From Lactobacillus kimbladii (GTDB lineage: Bacteria > Bacillota > Bacilli > Lactobacillales > Lactobacillaceae), in assembly GCF_014323605.1 (NCBI RefSeq), contig NZ_SCMB01000001.1:558001-622000 (forward strand): a stretch of DNA of 64,000 nt, written 5' to 3'. The position numbers and the translations under genes are program-made. Below, in pieces: positions 18,607 to 29,857 of the stretch (its first letter is position 1; each line of letters opens with the position of its first letter). The notes beneath the pieces were generated by a model that was given only the letters and a program-made list of their open reading frames with translations, was not told the DNA's origin and did not search any database.

Positions 18607-19746
18607 ATGTATCTCAAGCATTTTATCGCTCAAAATTACCGCAACTTGCAGCAATTTGAAGTAGATTTTGATCCTAACGTCAATATTTTTATAGGACAAA
18701 ATGCGCAAGGCAAAACTAATCTGCTTGAAGCAATTTATTTTTTGGCTTTAACACGATCCCACCGGACCAGCAACGACAAAGAACTAATTGCTTTTGGTAA
18801 AGATTATGCCAATGTTTCGGGGCACATCTATAAAAGTCAAATTGATTTATCCTTGCGGGTTTTAATTACCACTAAGGGTAAAAAAGTTTGGGTAAATCGA
18901 GTCGAACAAGCGAAATTATCCAAGTATGTGGGACAATTGAACGCTATTTTATTTTCTCCTGAAGATTTAGACCTGATTAAAGGTGCACCTAATTTAAGAC
19001 GACGTTTTATGGATCAGGAATTTGGTCAAATTAGTGCGGAATACCTCTATTTTGCGGGCAAGTATAAGCAGGTTTTGCAGCAAAAAAACAATTATTTAAA
19101 GCAGTTAGCCAAAGGCGAAGCTCATGACACTATGTTTTTAGAAGTCTTATCAGATCAGCTGGCAGGTGTGGCTGCAGAAGTAATTGTTCGTCGCTTTCAA
19201 TTCTTAAATTACTTAGATCAATACGCTCGTGATGCCTACGCTCACATTAGTACCAGTGCTGAAAAACTTGAGGTTATCTATCGGCCATCGGTAAAAGAAA
19301 TTTCGGTAAAAGACAGCGTAGAAGAAGTTTATCATAAAGTATTAAATAATTTTCAAAACAATCAGAAGCTTGAGATTCTTAAGGGTACTACTTTGAGTGG
19401 TCCCCACAGGGATGACATTGAATTTGAACTTGATGGAAAAAATGCACATTTGTATGGTTCCCAAGGACAACAAAGAACTATAGCACTTAGCATCAAACTA
19501 GCAGAAATACAACTTGTGCAACAGATAACTGACGAGTATCCATTATTACTACTCGATGATGTAATGAGTGAGCTTGATCATAACCGTCAAAGTGCTCTAC
19601 TTAACTACATCCACGGCAAAACGCAAACATTTATTACAACAACAGATCTTGAGGGTATTTCCTGGGAAATAATTAAAAAGCCGAAAATATACCGCATAAA
19701 ATCTGGACAAATTTATTTAGAAGAGGGGAAATTGCATGGCAGATAA
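18607..19746 (+). CDS. recF: DNA replication/repair protein RecF
   Basis: This 379-residue SMC-like ATPase helps load RecA at gaps in single-stranded DNA. The Walker A motif [14 protein letters not shown] is near residues 30-43, the ABC-type signature [16 protein letters not shown] is near 280, and Walker B is [11 protein letters not shown]. Its last 11 bases overlap the gyrB start, a sign of translational coupling. Confidence 0.97.
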   Translation: MYLKHFIAQNYRNLQQFEVDFDPNVNIFIGQNAQGKTNLLEAIYFLALTRSHRTSNDKELIAFGKDYANVSGHIYKSQIDLSLRVLITTKGKKVWVNRVEQAKLSKYVGQLNAILFSPEDLDLIKGAPNLRRRFMDQEFGQISAEYLYFAGKYKQVLQQKNNYLKQLAKGEAHDTMFLEVLSDQLAGVAAEVIVRRFQFLNYLDQYARDAYAHISTSAEKLEVIYRPSVKEISVKDSVEEVYHKVLNNFQNNQKLEILKGTTLSGPHRDDIEFELDGKNAHLYGSQGQQRTIALSIKLAEIQLVQQITDEYPLLLLDDVMSELDHNRQSALLNYIHGKTQTFITTTDLEGISWEIIKKPKIYRIKSGQIYLEEGKLHGR

Positions 19747-21700
19747 TAACAAAGAAAATCTTAATCAAATTAAGCAATATGAAAAAGAAGCTGATAAATA
19801 TAATGCCAGTCAGATTCAAGTCTTAGGCGGACTTGAAGCAGTTCGTAAACGTCCAGGAATGTATATTGGCTCAACCAGTTCTCAGGGATTACACCATTTA
19901 GTCTGGGAAATAATAGATAATGGTATCGATGAAAGCTTAGCAGGCTTTGCCAGCAAGATTGAGGTTACTATCAATGAGGATGGCAGTGTTACTGTTCAAG
20001 ATGATGGGCGTGGTATTCCGGTAGATATTGAAAAGAAAACTGGGCGGCCAGCTCTTGAAACTGTTTTTACTGTCTTGCATGCAGGCGGTAAATTTGGTGG
20101 TGGCGGCTACAAAGTATCTGGCGGTTTGCACGGAGTTGGTGCTTCTGTTGTCAATGCTTTATCAACTAAACTAGACGTTACAACAATGCGTGACGGGAAA
20201 AAGTATTTTATTGACTTCAGTCGTGGTCGCGTAGTTGATGAAATGAAAATGATTGGAAGCGTGCCCTTATCTGAACATGGTACTATAGTACACTTTTTCC
20301 CAGATCCAGATATTTTTACTGAAACCACTTCTTTTGATGATAAAATTCTCAAAAATCGCATTCGTGAATTGGCTTTTTTAAACAAAGGGTTGAAGTTAAC
20401 CTTTACTGACAAAAGAAAAGATAGCGCAGAAACCGATGTTTACCACTATGAAGGTGGTATTCAGGAATATGTGTCATTCTTAAACCGTGATACAGAAGTA
20501 TTATTCGATGAACCAATCTATGTCGAAGGTAACGACAACGATATTAACGTTGAAGTATCTTTGCAATATACAAAAGGCTATAAAACAACGTTAATGACCT
20601 TTGCCAACAACATTCATACTTATGAAGGCGGAATGCACGAGGCAGGATTTAAGACAGCATTAACTAGGGTAGTTAATGATTATGCTCATAAGACTAAGCT
20701 ATTAAAGGATAGTGATGATAATCTTTCCGGAGAGGATATTCGGGAAGGAATGACCGCTGTAGTTTCTGTTAAACACCCTAACCCCCAATTTGAAGGTCAG
20801 ACCAAGACTAAATTAGGAAATTCAGACGCTCGAACAGCTGTTGATCACGCGTTTTCGGAAACCTTCAACCGTTTCTTAATGGAAAATCCGCAGGTTGGTC
20901 GCAAAATTGTTGAAAAGGCCCAGTTAGCTGAACGTGCTCGGACAGCTGCTAAACGCGCTCGTGAGGTTACACGTAAAAAATCAGGACTGGAAATTGCCAA
21001 TCTGCCTGGTAAGTTAGCTGACAACACAAGTAATGACCCCAGCATTTCTGAATTATTCATAGTTGAGGGTAATTCTGCCGGTGGTTCAGCTAAACAAGGA
21101 CGTTCAAGATTAACTCAGGCAATTTTGCCAATTAGAGGTAAAATTCTGAACGTTGAAAAAGCTTCAATGGATCGTATTTTGGCTAACCAAGAAATTCGTT
21201 CACTTTTTACAGCTTTAGGTACCGGTTTTGGTGCAGACTTTGATGTTTCTAAGGCTCGCTATCATAAGTTAATCATTATGACAGATGCCGATGTCGATGG
21301 GGCCCATATTCGGACCTTGCTCTTAACCCTCTTTTATAATTACATGCGTCCGATGATTGAAAAAGGCTACGTTTATATTGCACGTCCGCCTCTATATCAG
21401 GTGCGTCAAGGCAAAGTCGTCAAATATTTAGATACCGATGAAGAATTGCATGACTATTTAGGTAGTTTACAACCAAGTCCTAAGCCACTGGTACAGCGTT
21501 ATAAGGGACTAGGTGAAATGGATCCGGAACAACTGTGGGATACAACCATGAATCCTGAAAATAGAAGACTCGACCGTGTCAGCCCAGAATATGCTAAAAA
21601 TGCTGATGAGGTGTTTGAATTGCTGATGGGTAACGAAGTTGGACCACGGCGCAATTTTATTGAAACTAACGCTAAATACGTTGAAAACTTGGATGCATAG
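19736..21700 (+). CDS. gyrB: DNA gyrase subunit B
   Basis: 654 residues. The N-terminal GHKL ATPase domain has [24 protein letters not shown] and [16 protein letters not shown] transducer domain follows. The TOPRIM domain has [14 protein letters not shown] and DADVDGAHI, and the tail has [15 protein letters not shown]. It supplies ATP hydrolysis for negative supercoiling together with GyrA. It is short-form, as usual in firmicutes, and lies 9 bases before gyrA. Confidence 0.98.
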   Translation: MADNNKENLNQIKQYEKEADKYNASQIQVLGGLEAVRKRPGMYIGSTSSQGLHHLVWEIIDNGIDESLAGFASKIEVTINEDGSVTVQDDGRGIPVDIEKKTGRPALETVFTVLHAGGKFGGGGYKVSGGLHGVGASVVNALSTKLDVTTMRDGKKYFIDFSRGRVVDEMKMIGSVPLSEHGTIVHFFPDPDIFTETTSFDDKILKNRIRELAFLNKGLKLTFTDKRKDSAETDVYHYEGGIQEYVSFLNRDTEVLFDEPIYVEGNDNDINVEVSLQYTKGYKTTLMTFANNIHTYEGGMHEAGFKTALTRVVNDYAHKTKLLKDSDDNLSGEDIREGMTAVVSVKHPNPQFEGQTKTKLGNSDARTAVDHAFSETFNRFLMENPQVGRKIVEKAQLAERARTAAKRAREVTRKKSGLEIANLPGKLADNTSNDPSISELFIVEGNSAGGSAKQGRSRLTQAILPIRGKILNVEKASMDRILANQEIRSLFTALGTGFGADFDVSKARYHKLIIMTDADVDGAHIRTLLLTLFYNYMRPMIEKGYVYIARPPLYQVRQGKVVKYLDTDEELHDYLGSLQPSPKPLVQRYKGLGEMDPEQLWDTTMNPENRRLDRVSPEYAKNADEVFELLMGNEVGPRRNFIETNAKYVENLDA

Positions 21701-21709
21701 GAGGTTTAA

Positions 21710-24196
21710 ATGGATAACGACAATCAAGGTCAGGATCACAGAATAAGAAACGTTGATTTGACCAGCGTAATGAATAGTTCGTTCTTGGATTATGCCATGT
21801 CCGTTATCGTCGCTCGGGCTTTACCCGATGTGCGTGATGGCTTGAAGCCGGTTCAGCGTCGGATTCTTTATGGTATGAGTGAACTAGGAGTTACACCAGA
21901 TAAACCATACAAAAAGTCAGCCAGAATCGTTGGAGAAGTCATGGGTAAGTTTCACCCCCATGGCGACTCTTCAATTTATTTAGCGATGGCTCATATGGCA
22001 CAAGATTTCAGCTACCGCTATATGCTCGTCGACGGTCACGGCAACTTTGGTTCAGTTGATGGCGATGAGCCGGCCGCAATGCGTTATACTGAGGCGCGCA
22101 TGAGCAAAATTGCGGTTGAAATGTTGCGCGATATCAATAAAAACACTGTTGATTGGCAACGTAATTATGATGATTCTGAAAATGAACCAGTAGTTCTGCC
22201 GGCTAGAATACCAAACTTATTAGTTAACGGTACTAGTGGTATTGCGGTTGGTATGACTACCAACATTCCGCCGCACAATTTATCAGAAGTGATTAAGGGA
22301 CTGCACATGCTAATGAACAATCCTGATGTCACTACTAAAGAACTAATGAAGGCAATTCCAGGTCCAGATTTTCCCACAGGCGGTACCATCATGGGTCGCG
22401 GCGGTATTTACCGTGCTTATGAAACTGGTCGTGGCAACATTGTCGTTCGTGCCAACACTAGTATTGAAACTGAAAAAAGTGGTCGCGAAAGAATAGTTGT
22501 TTCTGAAATACCTTACTTAGTTAATAAGGCTGAACTGGTTAAGAAAATCGCCGACTTAGCGCGGGCAAAAACAATTGATGGTATTACCGGTGTGCGTGAT
22601 GAATCAGACCAGACGGGGATGAGAATTACTATTGATATCCGCCGTGATGCCAGTGCCAGTGTGGTTTTAAATAATTTGTTTAAGCTGACCCAAATGCAGG
22701 CTAATTTTGGCATGAATATGGTAGCAATCGTCGATGGCGCACCGCACTTTCTCAGCCTCAAGCAAATGCTCCAGTATTACTTGGAACACCAAGAAGATGT
22801 TGTTACTCGCAGAACTAAATTTGAGTTGGAAAAGGCTGAAGCCAGGGCTCACATTCTTGAAGGCCTGCAAATTGCTCTTGATCACATTGATGAAATTGTC
22901 CATATCATTCGTCAGAGTCAATCAAGCGATATTGCAAAAGCTGCCTTAATCAGTCGTTTTGGTCTTGATGACAAACAGTCACAAGCGATCTTAGACATGC
23001 GGCTGGTACGGTTAACCGGACTGGAACGTGATAAGGTTGAGGCTGAATACAAAGATCTGCAAGCTAAGATTGCCGATTATAAAGATATTTTGGCAAAACC
23101 AGAGCGCATCAATGAAATCATTTATAATGAATTGCTGGATACTCAAAAGCGCTTTGGCGATGAGCGGCGGACTAAAATTGGCGCCAGTGAGGTTGTTTCA
23201 ATTGAAGATGAAGATTTAATTGAAAAACAAGATGTTTTACTGACTTTAACCCATAGTGGCTACATTAAGCGGATGCCAATTACTGAATTCAAGACCCAAA
23301 ATCGTGGTGGCAAAGGCATCAAAGGCATGGGCGTTAAGGACGGAGACTTTATTGAGAACCTCATTTACTCCAGTACCCACGATATGTTGCTATTTTTTAC
23401 CAACAAGGGCAAGGTTTATTCAAAGAAAGCCTATGAAATTCCAGAATTTGGTCGTACTGCCAAAGGATTGCCAATAGTTAACTTGTTGCAACTGGAAAAA
23501 GGCGAAAAGATCCAAACGATTGTCAATATTCCTGAAGATGCTGATGACCAGTACCTGTTCTTTATTACGAAGATGGGAACGGTCAAACGTACACATGTCA
23601 GTGAATTTGGTAACATCCGCAATAGCGGCCTAATTGCATTGACATTGCGCGATGGTGACGAGTTGAATAACGTTTTGGCTACAGATGGCAAGCAGGATAT
23701 TTTAATCGGCACTCACTTAGGTTATGCAGTACGCTTTAATGAAAAAACTGTTAGATCTATGGGTCGAACTGCTGCCGGTGTTCGCGGAATTAATTTGCGT
23801 GAAAATGATTATGTTGTTGGTTCTGGGGTCGTTAAGAATAGTGATGAAGTCTTGGTCATTTCTGAAAAAGGCTATGGCAAGAGAACAGCGGCTTCTGAAT
23901 ATCCAACAAAGGGTCGTGGCGGTAAAGGTATTAAAACCGCAAACATTACCGAGAAAAATGGTCCATTATCAGGAGTAACAGTGATTGATGGCAGTCAGGA
24001 TATTATGGTTATCACTGATGATGGCATCATGATTCGCTTCAAAACAAATGACGTCTCTCAAACAGGTCGCAGCACTCTCGGTGTACGCTTGATTAAAGTT
24101 AATGACAACAATAAAGTTGCCAGTCTTGCAATTGTTCCTGCTGAAGAAGACCAGGAAGTAGCAGCTTCAGAAGAAACTGACAAAGAGCAAGATTAA
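21710..24196 (+). CDS. gyrA: DNA gyrase subunit A
   Basis: 828 residues. The breakage-reunion domain carries catalytic Tyr126 in [10 protein letters not shown]. The C-terminal half is the beta-pinwheel with GyrA-box sequence [11 protein letters not shown]. The quinolone-resistance region reads [15 protein letters not shown]. Ser87 (E. coli Ser83) is kept, but the position equal to E. coli Asp87 is Leu91, not acidic. GyrA cuts and rejoins DNA in the gyrase tetramer. An AGGAGG site lies 6 bases before ATG. The tail is acidic ([18 protein letters not shown]). Confidence 0.98.
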   Translation: MDNDNQGQDHRIRNVDLTSVMNSSFLDYAMSVIVARALPDVRDGLKPVQRRILYGMSELGVTPDKPYKKSARIVGEVMGKFHPHGDSSIYLAMAHMAQDFSYRYMLVDGHGNFGSVDGDEPAAMRYTEARMSKIAVEMLRDINKNTVDWQRNYDDSENEPVVLPARIPNLLVNGTSGIAVGMTTNIPPHNLSEVIKGLHMLMNNPDVTTKELMKAIPGPDFPTGGTIMGRGGIYRAYETGRGNIVVRANTSIETEKSGRERIVVSEIPYLVNKAELVKKIADLARAKTIDGITGVRDESDQTGMRITIDIRRDASASVVLNNLFKLTQMQANFGMNMVAIVDGAPHFLSLKQMLQYYLEHQEDVVTRRTKFELEKAEARAHILEGLQIALDHIDEIVHIIRQSQSSDIAKAALISRFGLDDKQSQAILDMRLVRLTGLERDKVEAEYKDLQAKIADYKDILAKPERINEIIYNELLDTQKRFGDERRTKIGASEVVSIEDEDLIEKQDVLLTLTHSGYIKRMPITEFKTQNRGGKGIKGMGVKDGDFIENLIYSSTHDMLLFFTNKGKVYSKKAYEIPEFGRTAKGLPIVNLLQLEKGEKIQTIVNIPEDADDQYLFFITKMGTVKRTHVSEFGNIRNSGLIALTLRDGDELNNVLATDGKQDILIGTHLGYAVRFNEKTVRSMGRTAAGVRGINLRENDYVVGSGVVKNSDEVLVISEKGYGKRTAASEYPTKGRGGKGIKTANITEKNGPLSGVTVIDGSQDIMVITDDGIMIRFKTNDVSQTGRSTLGVRLIKVNDNNKVASLAIVPAEEDQEVAASEETDKEQD

Positions 24197-24288
24197 TTAC
24201 TAAATCAAAACTTTTAAAAATTATCAGATTATTTTACGTACTTACTAGTAAGAAATAAAAATTTCTTATTGGATCACGTGAAGATAGT

Positions 24289-24369
24289 TTGGTAATTTTT
24301 TGTTTATGTGCTAGAATTAGAGATTGCGAGTAATAAAATTACTCCTTGTTCTTGATTTTTAGCAAGAAC
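24289..24369 (+). promoter_or_regulatory. Promoter and two-hairpin leader of the rpsF operon
   Basis: TTGGTA (24289-24294) and TAGAAT (24312-24317) are spaced by 17 bases with a TG-type extension, a good sigma-A promoter. The leader then holds two perfect 7-bp hairpins, GAGTAAT/ATTACTC (24328-24344) and GTTCTTG/CAAGAAC (24348-24369). The second ends 16 bases before the AGGAGG site. Autoregulatory leaders are known for S6/S18 operons, but I do not see the known CCG motif, so the function of these hairpins is open. Confidence 0.6.
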
Positions 24370-24397
24370 CATTTAGTCCAGAAGGAGGTGCACTAGT

Positions 24398-24691
24398 ATG
24401 ACAACTACTAAGTACGAAATAACTTATATTATCAAGCCTGACATTGATGAAGAATCAAAAAAGGCATTAGTTGAAAACTATGATAAGGTTATTACCGATA
24501 ACGGTGGTACGATGGTTGAGTCAAAAGACTGGGAAAAGCGTCATTTCGCATATGAAATTAATAAATATCGTGAGGGATTATATCACGTTATGACTTTCAC
24601 TGCTGATAACGCTGATGCAGTTAACGAATTTGACCGTTTATCCAAAATTGATACTGCCGTTTTACGTTCAATGACCGTTAAAGTTGGATAA
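24398..24691 (+). CDS. rpsF: 30S ribosomal protein S6
   Basis: 97 residues, [20 protein letters not shown] onward, with the typical [23 protein letters not shown] core. It binds 16S rRNA together with S18. It heads the conserved rpsF-ssb-rpsR operon and has a strong AAGGAGGTG ribosome site. Confidence 0.98.
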   Translation: MTTTKYEITYIIKPDIDEESKKALVENYDKVITDNGGTMVESKDWEKRHFAYEINKYREGLYHVMTFTADNADAVNEFDRLSKIDTAVLRSMTVKVG

Positions 24692-24745
24692 TTAATAACA
24701 AAAACTTTATCGTTTTCGTGATTTAGGAAAGGAAGGACCTAAAGT

Positions 24746-25267
24746 ATGATTAATCGAGTTGTACTTGTTGGCCGTTTAACACGTGATCCTGAATTGCGTA
24801 CTACTGGGAGCGGAATCTCGGTTGCTACGTTTACTCTTGCTGTAGATCGTCAATATACAAACGCACAAGGCGAGAGAGGTGCAGATTTTATCAGTTGTGT
24901 CATTTGGCGCAAAGCTGCGGAAAATTTCTGTAATTTTACGTCTAAAGGTTCACTTGTTGGTATTGATGGCCGAATTCAAACCAGAAGTTACGATAATAAA
25001 GATGGGCAAAGAGTATATGTAACAGAAGTTGTCGTTGACAACTTTGCATTGCTTGAATCACGTAAAGATCGTGAAGCCCGTGGTCAAAATGGTGGTTATA
25101 CACCAAATAATAATGGCAATTTTGGTAATCAGAATACTAATAATACCCCTAACATGGGAGCATCTAACCAGAATAACTCCGCTAATAATGGACCAGATAA
25201 TACTCAGGATCCATTTGCAGGTTCTGGTGATACCATTGATATTTCTGATGATGATTTACCATTCTAA
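24746..25267 (+). CDS. ssb: Single-stranded DNA-binding protein
   Basis: 173 residues. The OB-fold domain (1-105) begins [21 protein letters not shown] Gly/Asn/Gln-rich linker follows, with an acidic tip ending DISDDDLPF, the docking tail for replication and repair partners. It is the middle gene of the rpsF-ssb-rpsR operon. Confidence 0.98.
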   Translation: MINRVVLVGRLTRDPELRTTGSGISVATFTLAVDRQYTNAQGERGADFISCVIWRKAAENFCNFTSKGSLVGIDGRIQTRSYDNKDGQRVYVTEVVVDNFALLESRKDREARGQNGGYTPNNNGNFGNQNTNNTPNMGASNQNNSANNGPDNTQDPFAGSGDTIDISDDDLPF

Positions 25268-25289
25268 ATTAACAGAAAGGACCTAGGAT

Positions 25290-25532
25290 ATGGCTCAACA
25301 AAGAAGAAGCGGCGGCGCTCATCGTCGTCGTAAGGTTGACTACATTGCTGCCAACCATATTGATTACGTTGACTACAAGGACGTTGATTTGTTGAAACGT
25401 TTTATCTCTGAAAGAGGTAAAATCTTACCACGTCGTGTCACTGGCACTAGCGCTAAGAATCAACGTAAGGTAGCTAAGGCAATTGAAAGAGCTCGCATTA
25501 TGGGCTTGTTGCCATTTGTTACTGAAGACTAG
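25290..25532 (+). CDS. rpsR: 30S ribosomal protein S18
   Basis: 80 residues, [20 protein letters not shown] onward, with the family core [22 protein letters not shown]. It forms a heterodimer with S6 on the 30S platform. It is the last gene of its operon and a terminator follows. Confidence 0.98.
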   Translation: MAQQRRSGGAHRRRKVDYIAANHIDYVDYKDVDLLKRFISERGKILPRRVTGTSAKNQRKVAKAIERARIMGLLPFVTED

Positions 25533-25585
25533 TAACTAAATAAAAAATAGCTTTGCACTAATATTGGTTGTAAAGTGAAAAAGAT

Positions 25586-25621
25586 AAAAGCATCAAGCTG
25601 ATAATGGCTTGGTGCTTTTTG
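25586..25621 (+). terminator. Terminator after rpsR
   Basis: AAAAGCATCAAGC pairs with GCTTGGTGCTTTT, ending in a T tract. Confidence 0.85.
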
Positions 25622-25733
25622 CTTCGTAAGATTTAAAATGAAATATCATAGCAACAGTATAAAGAGTGTAATTTTTGCAGGTAAGAGGATAGTTAAAACC
25701 TGAATATTGCCTAGTTTCTTATCCAGAGAATAC

Positions 25734-25764
25734 AATGTATAATAATAATGATGTATTATACATT
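25734..25764 (+). promoter_or_regulatory. Palindrome over the -10 of gdpP
   Basis: Ten-base perfect arms AATGTATAAT and ATTATACATT are separated by 11 bases. They start 51 bases before gdpP. The left arm contains TATAAT (25738-25743), so the palindrome covers the likely -10 element. The -35 is weak. It could be an operator or a start-site hairpin. Confidence 0.5.
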
Positions 25765-25783
25765 ATTTTAGGAAGGACCTTAC

Positions 25784-27805
25784 ATGAAAGATTTTTTACG
25801 TAAGCTTGAATTTCCTGCTTTTATTAAAGATTCCAGGCTCACGGCCTCAGTCATTATTATTTTAGCGTTATCGCTTTTGGGTAGTATCGTGGCAATGATC
25901 ATGAACCCATTATTTGGCTTGGCCATGGTTTTGATCTTTATTTTGACTGTAGCATGCGTTGCTTATGGTGCATATATCTTAGCTGGCAATGCGAATAATT
26001 TTGCTGTTAGTTTGTCTTACCGAATTAAGCGCAGCGAACAAGAGGCAATGATTAAAATGCCACTCGGCATTTTGCTTTATGATGAGGATCGGCAAATTCA
26101 GTGGGCCAATCCTTACCTGCAGCTTTATTTAAAAAATGAAGATTTGATTGGACATACAATTGCTTCTGTTGATCCTGAACTAGATAAATTGATTGATGAA
26201 TCATTGAAGGCCAAAACAGCTGAGAATCATGTAGTAAATTGGGATGGTCATCAATTTGAGATGGTTATTCAGGACAATCTCGGTGTTGTTTATTTACTTG
26301 ATATTACGCGTTATGCCAAAATCGAAGAAAGATACAATAATGAATTATTGGCCATTGGCCAGATTTTTATTGATAACTACGATGAATTAAGCGAAACAAT
26401 GCATGATCAGGAGCTAACGACTACTAGTGCATATGTTCAGAATACTTTGAGTGATTATGCTAAAAATTTTAATGCCTATCTTAAGCGTATTGATGAAGAT
26501 CACTTTTTGTTGTTACTGCACATGCAAGATTTGGTTAAAATGGAAAAAGACAAGTTTTCTGTTTTGGATAAAATGCGTTTGGAAACCAGTCGTAATAATA
26601 CGCCTTTAACTTTATCAATTGGTATTGCTTTTGGCAGCAGCTTGATTACCGAGTTAGCTGATCAAGCACAGTCAAACCTTGACCTTGCGCTTGGCAGGGG
26701 CGGCGATCAAGTTGTTCTCAGTCAACCAGGCAAGGCTGCTCGTTTCTTTGGTGGTAAATCGAATCCGATGGAGAAAAGAACCAGAGTTAGAGCCAGAATG
26801 GTTTCACAGGCGATTAGTGAGCTGTTTAAAGAGGCAGACCGCGTTTTTGTAGTTGGCCATGCCAGCCCTGACATGGACTCAATCGGCAGTGGCATTGGCG
26901 TTGTTAAAATCGCTCGTCTGCAGCATGTGAAGGCAAATTTTGTCTTAGATGTTAATAAAACCAATTATGATGTCAGCCGTTTAGTTGCTAAAATGGAAAA
27001 GGTAAAGGGAGATAATGATATTTTTATTGCTCCTGGGGATGCCTTGGAAGCAGTGACTGACAAGTCCATGTTGGTTATGGTTGATCACTCGAAATACTCT
27101 ATTACTTATGCGAAAGAATTATATGATCGGTTAAGGGATAGAATTATTGTCATTGATCACCACCGTCGCGGTGAAGAATTTCCTGAAAATCCAATGCTGA
27201 CGTATGTTGAGCCTTATGCCTCATCAGCCTGTGAACTGGTGACTGAAATGGTTGAATACCAGCAGCCAAGTTCCGGCAAGCGCGTGTTAACTGACCTTGA
27301 TGCTACGGCAATGCTGGCGGGAATTACGGTTGATTCGAAAGAATTTTCTTTGCGTACTGGTACTCGGACGTTTGATGCTGCCAGTTACTTGCGGTCGATC
27401 GGTGCAAGCACGATGGGTGTCAGTGAACTGCTGAAAGAAGATATAGACAGTTTCTTGCAGCGTACTCGTTTGGTCAGCAGCTTAAAAATGATCAAGCCCA
27501 AAATGGCTGTTTTATGCGGTCCAGATGACAAGGAAATTGATCCTATCATCACGGCTCAAGCAGCAGATACGGCTCTTGATTTAGAAAATGTTGAAGCCAG
27601 CTTTGCAATCACCAGGCGGAATAAGGATACAATTGGTATATCTGCCCGTTCAATGGGTGATATTAATGTCCAGGTAATTATGGAGAAACTTGGCGGCGGT
27701 GGCCATTTGTCTAATGCAGCTACCCAAATTAAAGGGATATCTGTTAAGGAGGCACTTGCCAAATTGATGGATGCGGTAGATACTTATGAACAAGAAAATG
27801 AATAA
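25784..27805 (+). CDS. gdpP: Cyclic-di-AMP phosphodiesterase GdpP
   Basis: 673 residues in the membrane. Two spans (about 20-67) are followed by a PAS domain (about 85-150), a degenerate GGDEF domain (about 175-310), and DHH (VVGHASPDMDSIGSG near 357-371 and VIDHHRRGEEF) and DHHA1 domains (GGGGHLSNAATQ near 640). The DHH aspartates and histidines bind Mn and hydrolyse c-di-AMP to pApA. This controls potassium, osmotic and cell-wall balance. It is 12 bases before rplI, as in most firmicutes. Confidence 0.96.
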   Translation: MKDFLRKLEFPAFIKDSRLTASVIIILALSLLGSIVAMIMNPLFGLAMVLIFILTVACVAYGAYILAGNANNFAVSLSYRIKRSEQEAMIKMPLGILLYDEDRQIQWANPYLQLYLKNEDLIGHTIASVDPELDKLIDESLKAKTAENHVVNWDGHQFEMVIQDNLGVVYLLDITRYAKIEERYNNELLAIGQIFIDNYDELSETMHDQELTTTSAYVQNTLSDYAKNFNAYLKRIDEDHFLLLLHMQDLVKMEKDKFSVLDKMRLETSRNNTPLTLSIGIAFGSSLITELADQAQSNLDLALGRGGDQVVLSQPGKAARFFGGKSNPMEKRTRVRARMVSQAISELFKEADRVFVVGHASPDMDSIGSGIGVVKIARLQHVKANFVLDVNKTNYDVSRLVAKMEKVKGDNDIFIAPGDALEAVTDKSMLVMVDHSKYSITYAKELYDRLRDRIIVIDHHRRGEEFPENPMLTYVEPYASSACELVTEMVEYQQPSSGKRVLTDLDATAMLAGITVDSKEFSLRTGTRTFDAASYLRSIGASTMGVSELLKEDIDSFLQRTRLVSSLKMIKPKMAVLCGPDDKEIDPIITAQAADTALDLENVEASFAITRRNKDTIGISARSMGDINVQVIMEKLGGGGHLSNAATQIKGISVKEALAKLMDAVDTYEQENE

Positions 27806-27817
27806 AAGGAGAGCACA

Positions 27818-28273
27818 ATGAAAGTTATTTTTACTAAAGATGTTAAAAGCCGGGGCAAACGCGGTGAAGTTAAAAATGTTCCTGATGGTTATGCCCAAAA
27901 CTTTTTATTTAAGAGGGGATTAGCCAAAGCTGCTACTAAAGCAAATATGCATACTTTGGAAAGAGTTGCTGCTAACGAAAAGGCAACTTATGAAGCTGAA
28001 AAAGCTGAAGCTGAAAAAATTAAGACCGAACTAGATAAGGATGAAACAGTAGTTAACTTTAAGTCTAAGGCCGGTTCAGATTCTAGATTATTTGGCTCGA
28101 TTTCTGGTAAAAAAATTGTCGAGGGCTTAGAAAAGCAATTTGGTATTAAGATTGATAAACGCAAATTAAACCTGCCTGAACCAATTAAATCGTTGGGCTA
28201 CACCAATGTACCAGTTAAGTTGTTTAAGGGCGTAGAAGGCAAAATCCGCGTCCATGTTACTGAACAGGATTAG
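27818..28273 (+). CDS. rplI: 50S ribosomal protein L9
   Basis: 151 residues. The N-terminal domain [20 protein letters not shown] with the [12 protein letters not shown] signature is joined by a long charged helix to the C-terminal RNA-binding domain. It follows gdpP after an AAAGGAGAG site and precedes dnaB. Confidence 0.98.
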   Translation: MKVIFTKDVKSRGKRGEVKNVPDGYAQNFLFKRGLAKAATKANMHTLERVAANEKATYEAEKAEAEKIKTELDKDETVVNFKSKAGSDSRLFGSISGKKIVEGLEKQFGIKIDKRKLNLPEPIKSLGYTNVPVKLFKGVEGKIRVHVTEQD

Positions 28274-28309
28274 CCTTTAGTTGAATTCTGAAAAAAGTGG
28301 GCGTGATTA

Positions 28310-29689
28310 ATGGATAATATTGTCTCACAGCAGATACCGCATGACGATGAAGCTGAAAAAGCGGTTCTGGGCGCAATTTTTATAGATCCTGCTGCAATAG
28401 CTGATGCCAGTGCTGAGGTTCAGCCGGATGATTTTTATAAGAGAGCAAATCAGTTGGTTTTCCAGGCTATGCTTGATTTATCTGACCGTGAGGATGCAAT
28501 TGATCCGTTAACGCTGCAGGATGAACTGACTAAGAAAAATCAGCTTGATGATATTGGCGGCATTGCTTATGTTTCTGAGCTGGCCATGGCGACTCCAACG
28601 GCTGCTCATGTCACTTATTATGCTAAAATTGTACACCGCAAAGCATTATTGCGGCGGCTTATTTCTGCCAGTCAAAAAATTATTACGACTGCAATGCAGG
28701 ACTCCGATGATGTTACTGACATTTTAGATAACGCCGAAAGCGAGATTATGAATGTCTCATCGGAAAATAACGCCAATGGCTTTCGTAACATCAAGGATAT
28801 TGTTAATTCCACGATTGATGAAATTAACAATATTCCTGAAGATGGCAATATGGTTACCGGTTTGCCTACTGGTTTTGTCGAGCTGGATAAAATGACTACG
28901 GGTTTTCATGATGATGAACTGGTAATTGTGGCTGCTCGTCCCGGAGTGGGAAAGACTTCCTTTGCGCTTAATGTTGCCCAGTATGTTGGTTTGCATACTG
29001 ATAAAACTGTGGCAATGTTTTCCTTGGAAATGAGTGGAGAACAGTTAGTGCAAAGAATGCTGGCTTCAGAAGGATTAATTAATTCGCAGCACTTGCGGAC
29101 TGGCCAACTGGACGAAGATGAGTGGCCTAAGCTGGTTGCGGCATCGGGTTCTTTAGCAACAGCTAATATTTATATTGATGACACTCCAGGTATTAAGATG
29201 AGTGAAATCAGGGCTCAATCTCGCCGCTTAGCTAAAGAAAAAGGCAATTTAGGCTTAATTGTCATTGACTACTTGCAGTTGATTGAAGGTCCGCACAGTG
29301 AATCACGCCAGCAGGAGGTTTCCGCTATTTCACGGCAATTGAAGAAATTGGCTAAAGAACTTCATGTGCCGGTTATTGCCTTATCGCAATTATCGCGTTC
29401 AGTTGAACAGAGACAGGATAAAAGACCAGTTTTGTCCGATATTCGTGAGTCAGGTTCAATTGAGCAGGATGCCGATATTGTCTCCTTTCTTTATCGTGAT
29501 GATTATTACCGTGATGAAGAAGAGGGCGAAGAAAATAAAGAGGTATCAGCTGAAGATGATAACGGTGAAGTGGAAGTTATCATTGAAAAGAACCGTTCTG
29601 GTAGCAGGGGCACAGTGAAATTAATGTTTTCTAAACCCTATAATCGCTTTTCGAACCTCGATTATAGTCATGATCAGCCTAACGAATAG
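28310..29689 (+). CDS. dnaB: Replicative DNA helicase DnaB
   Basis: 459 residues. The N-terminal helical domain (about 1-150) has QIPHDDEAEKAVLGAIFIDP. The RecA-like motor has AARPGVGKTSFALNV (Walker A), LIVIDYLQLIEG (Walker B) and RESGSIEQDADIV. Near the C-terminus is an unusually acidic insert (DEEEGEENKEVSAEDDNGE) before the final RNRSG-type region. This hexamer unwinds DNA at the fork. B. subtilis calls this gene dnaC. A terminator follows. Confidence 0.97.
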   Translation: MDNIVSQQIPHDDEAEKAVLGAIFIDPAAIADASAEVQPDDFYKRANQLVFQAMLDLSDREDAIDPLTLQDELTKKNQLDDIGGIAYVSELAMATPTAAHVTYYAKIVHRKALLRRLISASQKIITTAMQDSDDVTDILDNAESEIMNVSSENNANGFRNIKDIVNSTIDEINNIPEDGNMVTGLPTGFVELDKMTTGFHDDELVIVAARPGVGKTSFALNVAQYVGLHTDKTVAMFSLEMSGEQLVQRMLASEGLINSQHLRTGQLDEDEWPKLVAASGSLATANIYIDDTPGIKMSEIRAQSRRLAKEKGNLGLIVIDYLQLIEGPHSESRQQEVSAISRQLKKLAKELHVPVIALSQLSRSVEQRQDKRPVLSDIRESGSIEQDADIVSFLYRDDYYRDEEEGEENKEVSAEDDNGEVEVIIEKNRSGSRGTVKLMFSKPYNRFSNLDYSHDQPNE

Positions 29690-29703
29690 AAATTAATAAA
29701 AGC

Positions 29704-29737
29704 CACGGTGTTTTAAAGGAAAACACTGTGACTTTTT
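29704..29737 (+). terminator. Terminator after dnaB
   Basis: CACGGTGTTTT pairs with AAAACACTGTG around a 5-base loop and is followed by ACTTTTT. Confidence 0.85.
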
Positions 29738-29857
29738 GATTTATACTATATTTTAACAAAAAATAAGGCGTTTTTAATGACAATATTTCTACTAAATTGT
29801 ACTATTAAGGTGTGAATAGCAAAATTTCGCTAATTTTTTGGGAAAGGACCGATTAAA

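Noticed and set aside
24240-24280. Terminator after gyrA
   Set aside because: TAAGAAAT/ATTTCTTA forms an AT-only stem without a T tract, too weak to call.
24328-24369. Standard S6:S18 leader motif
   Set aside because: The hairpins are real, but the diagnostic CCG bulge is absent, so I list them only as hairpins.
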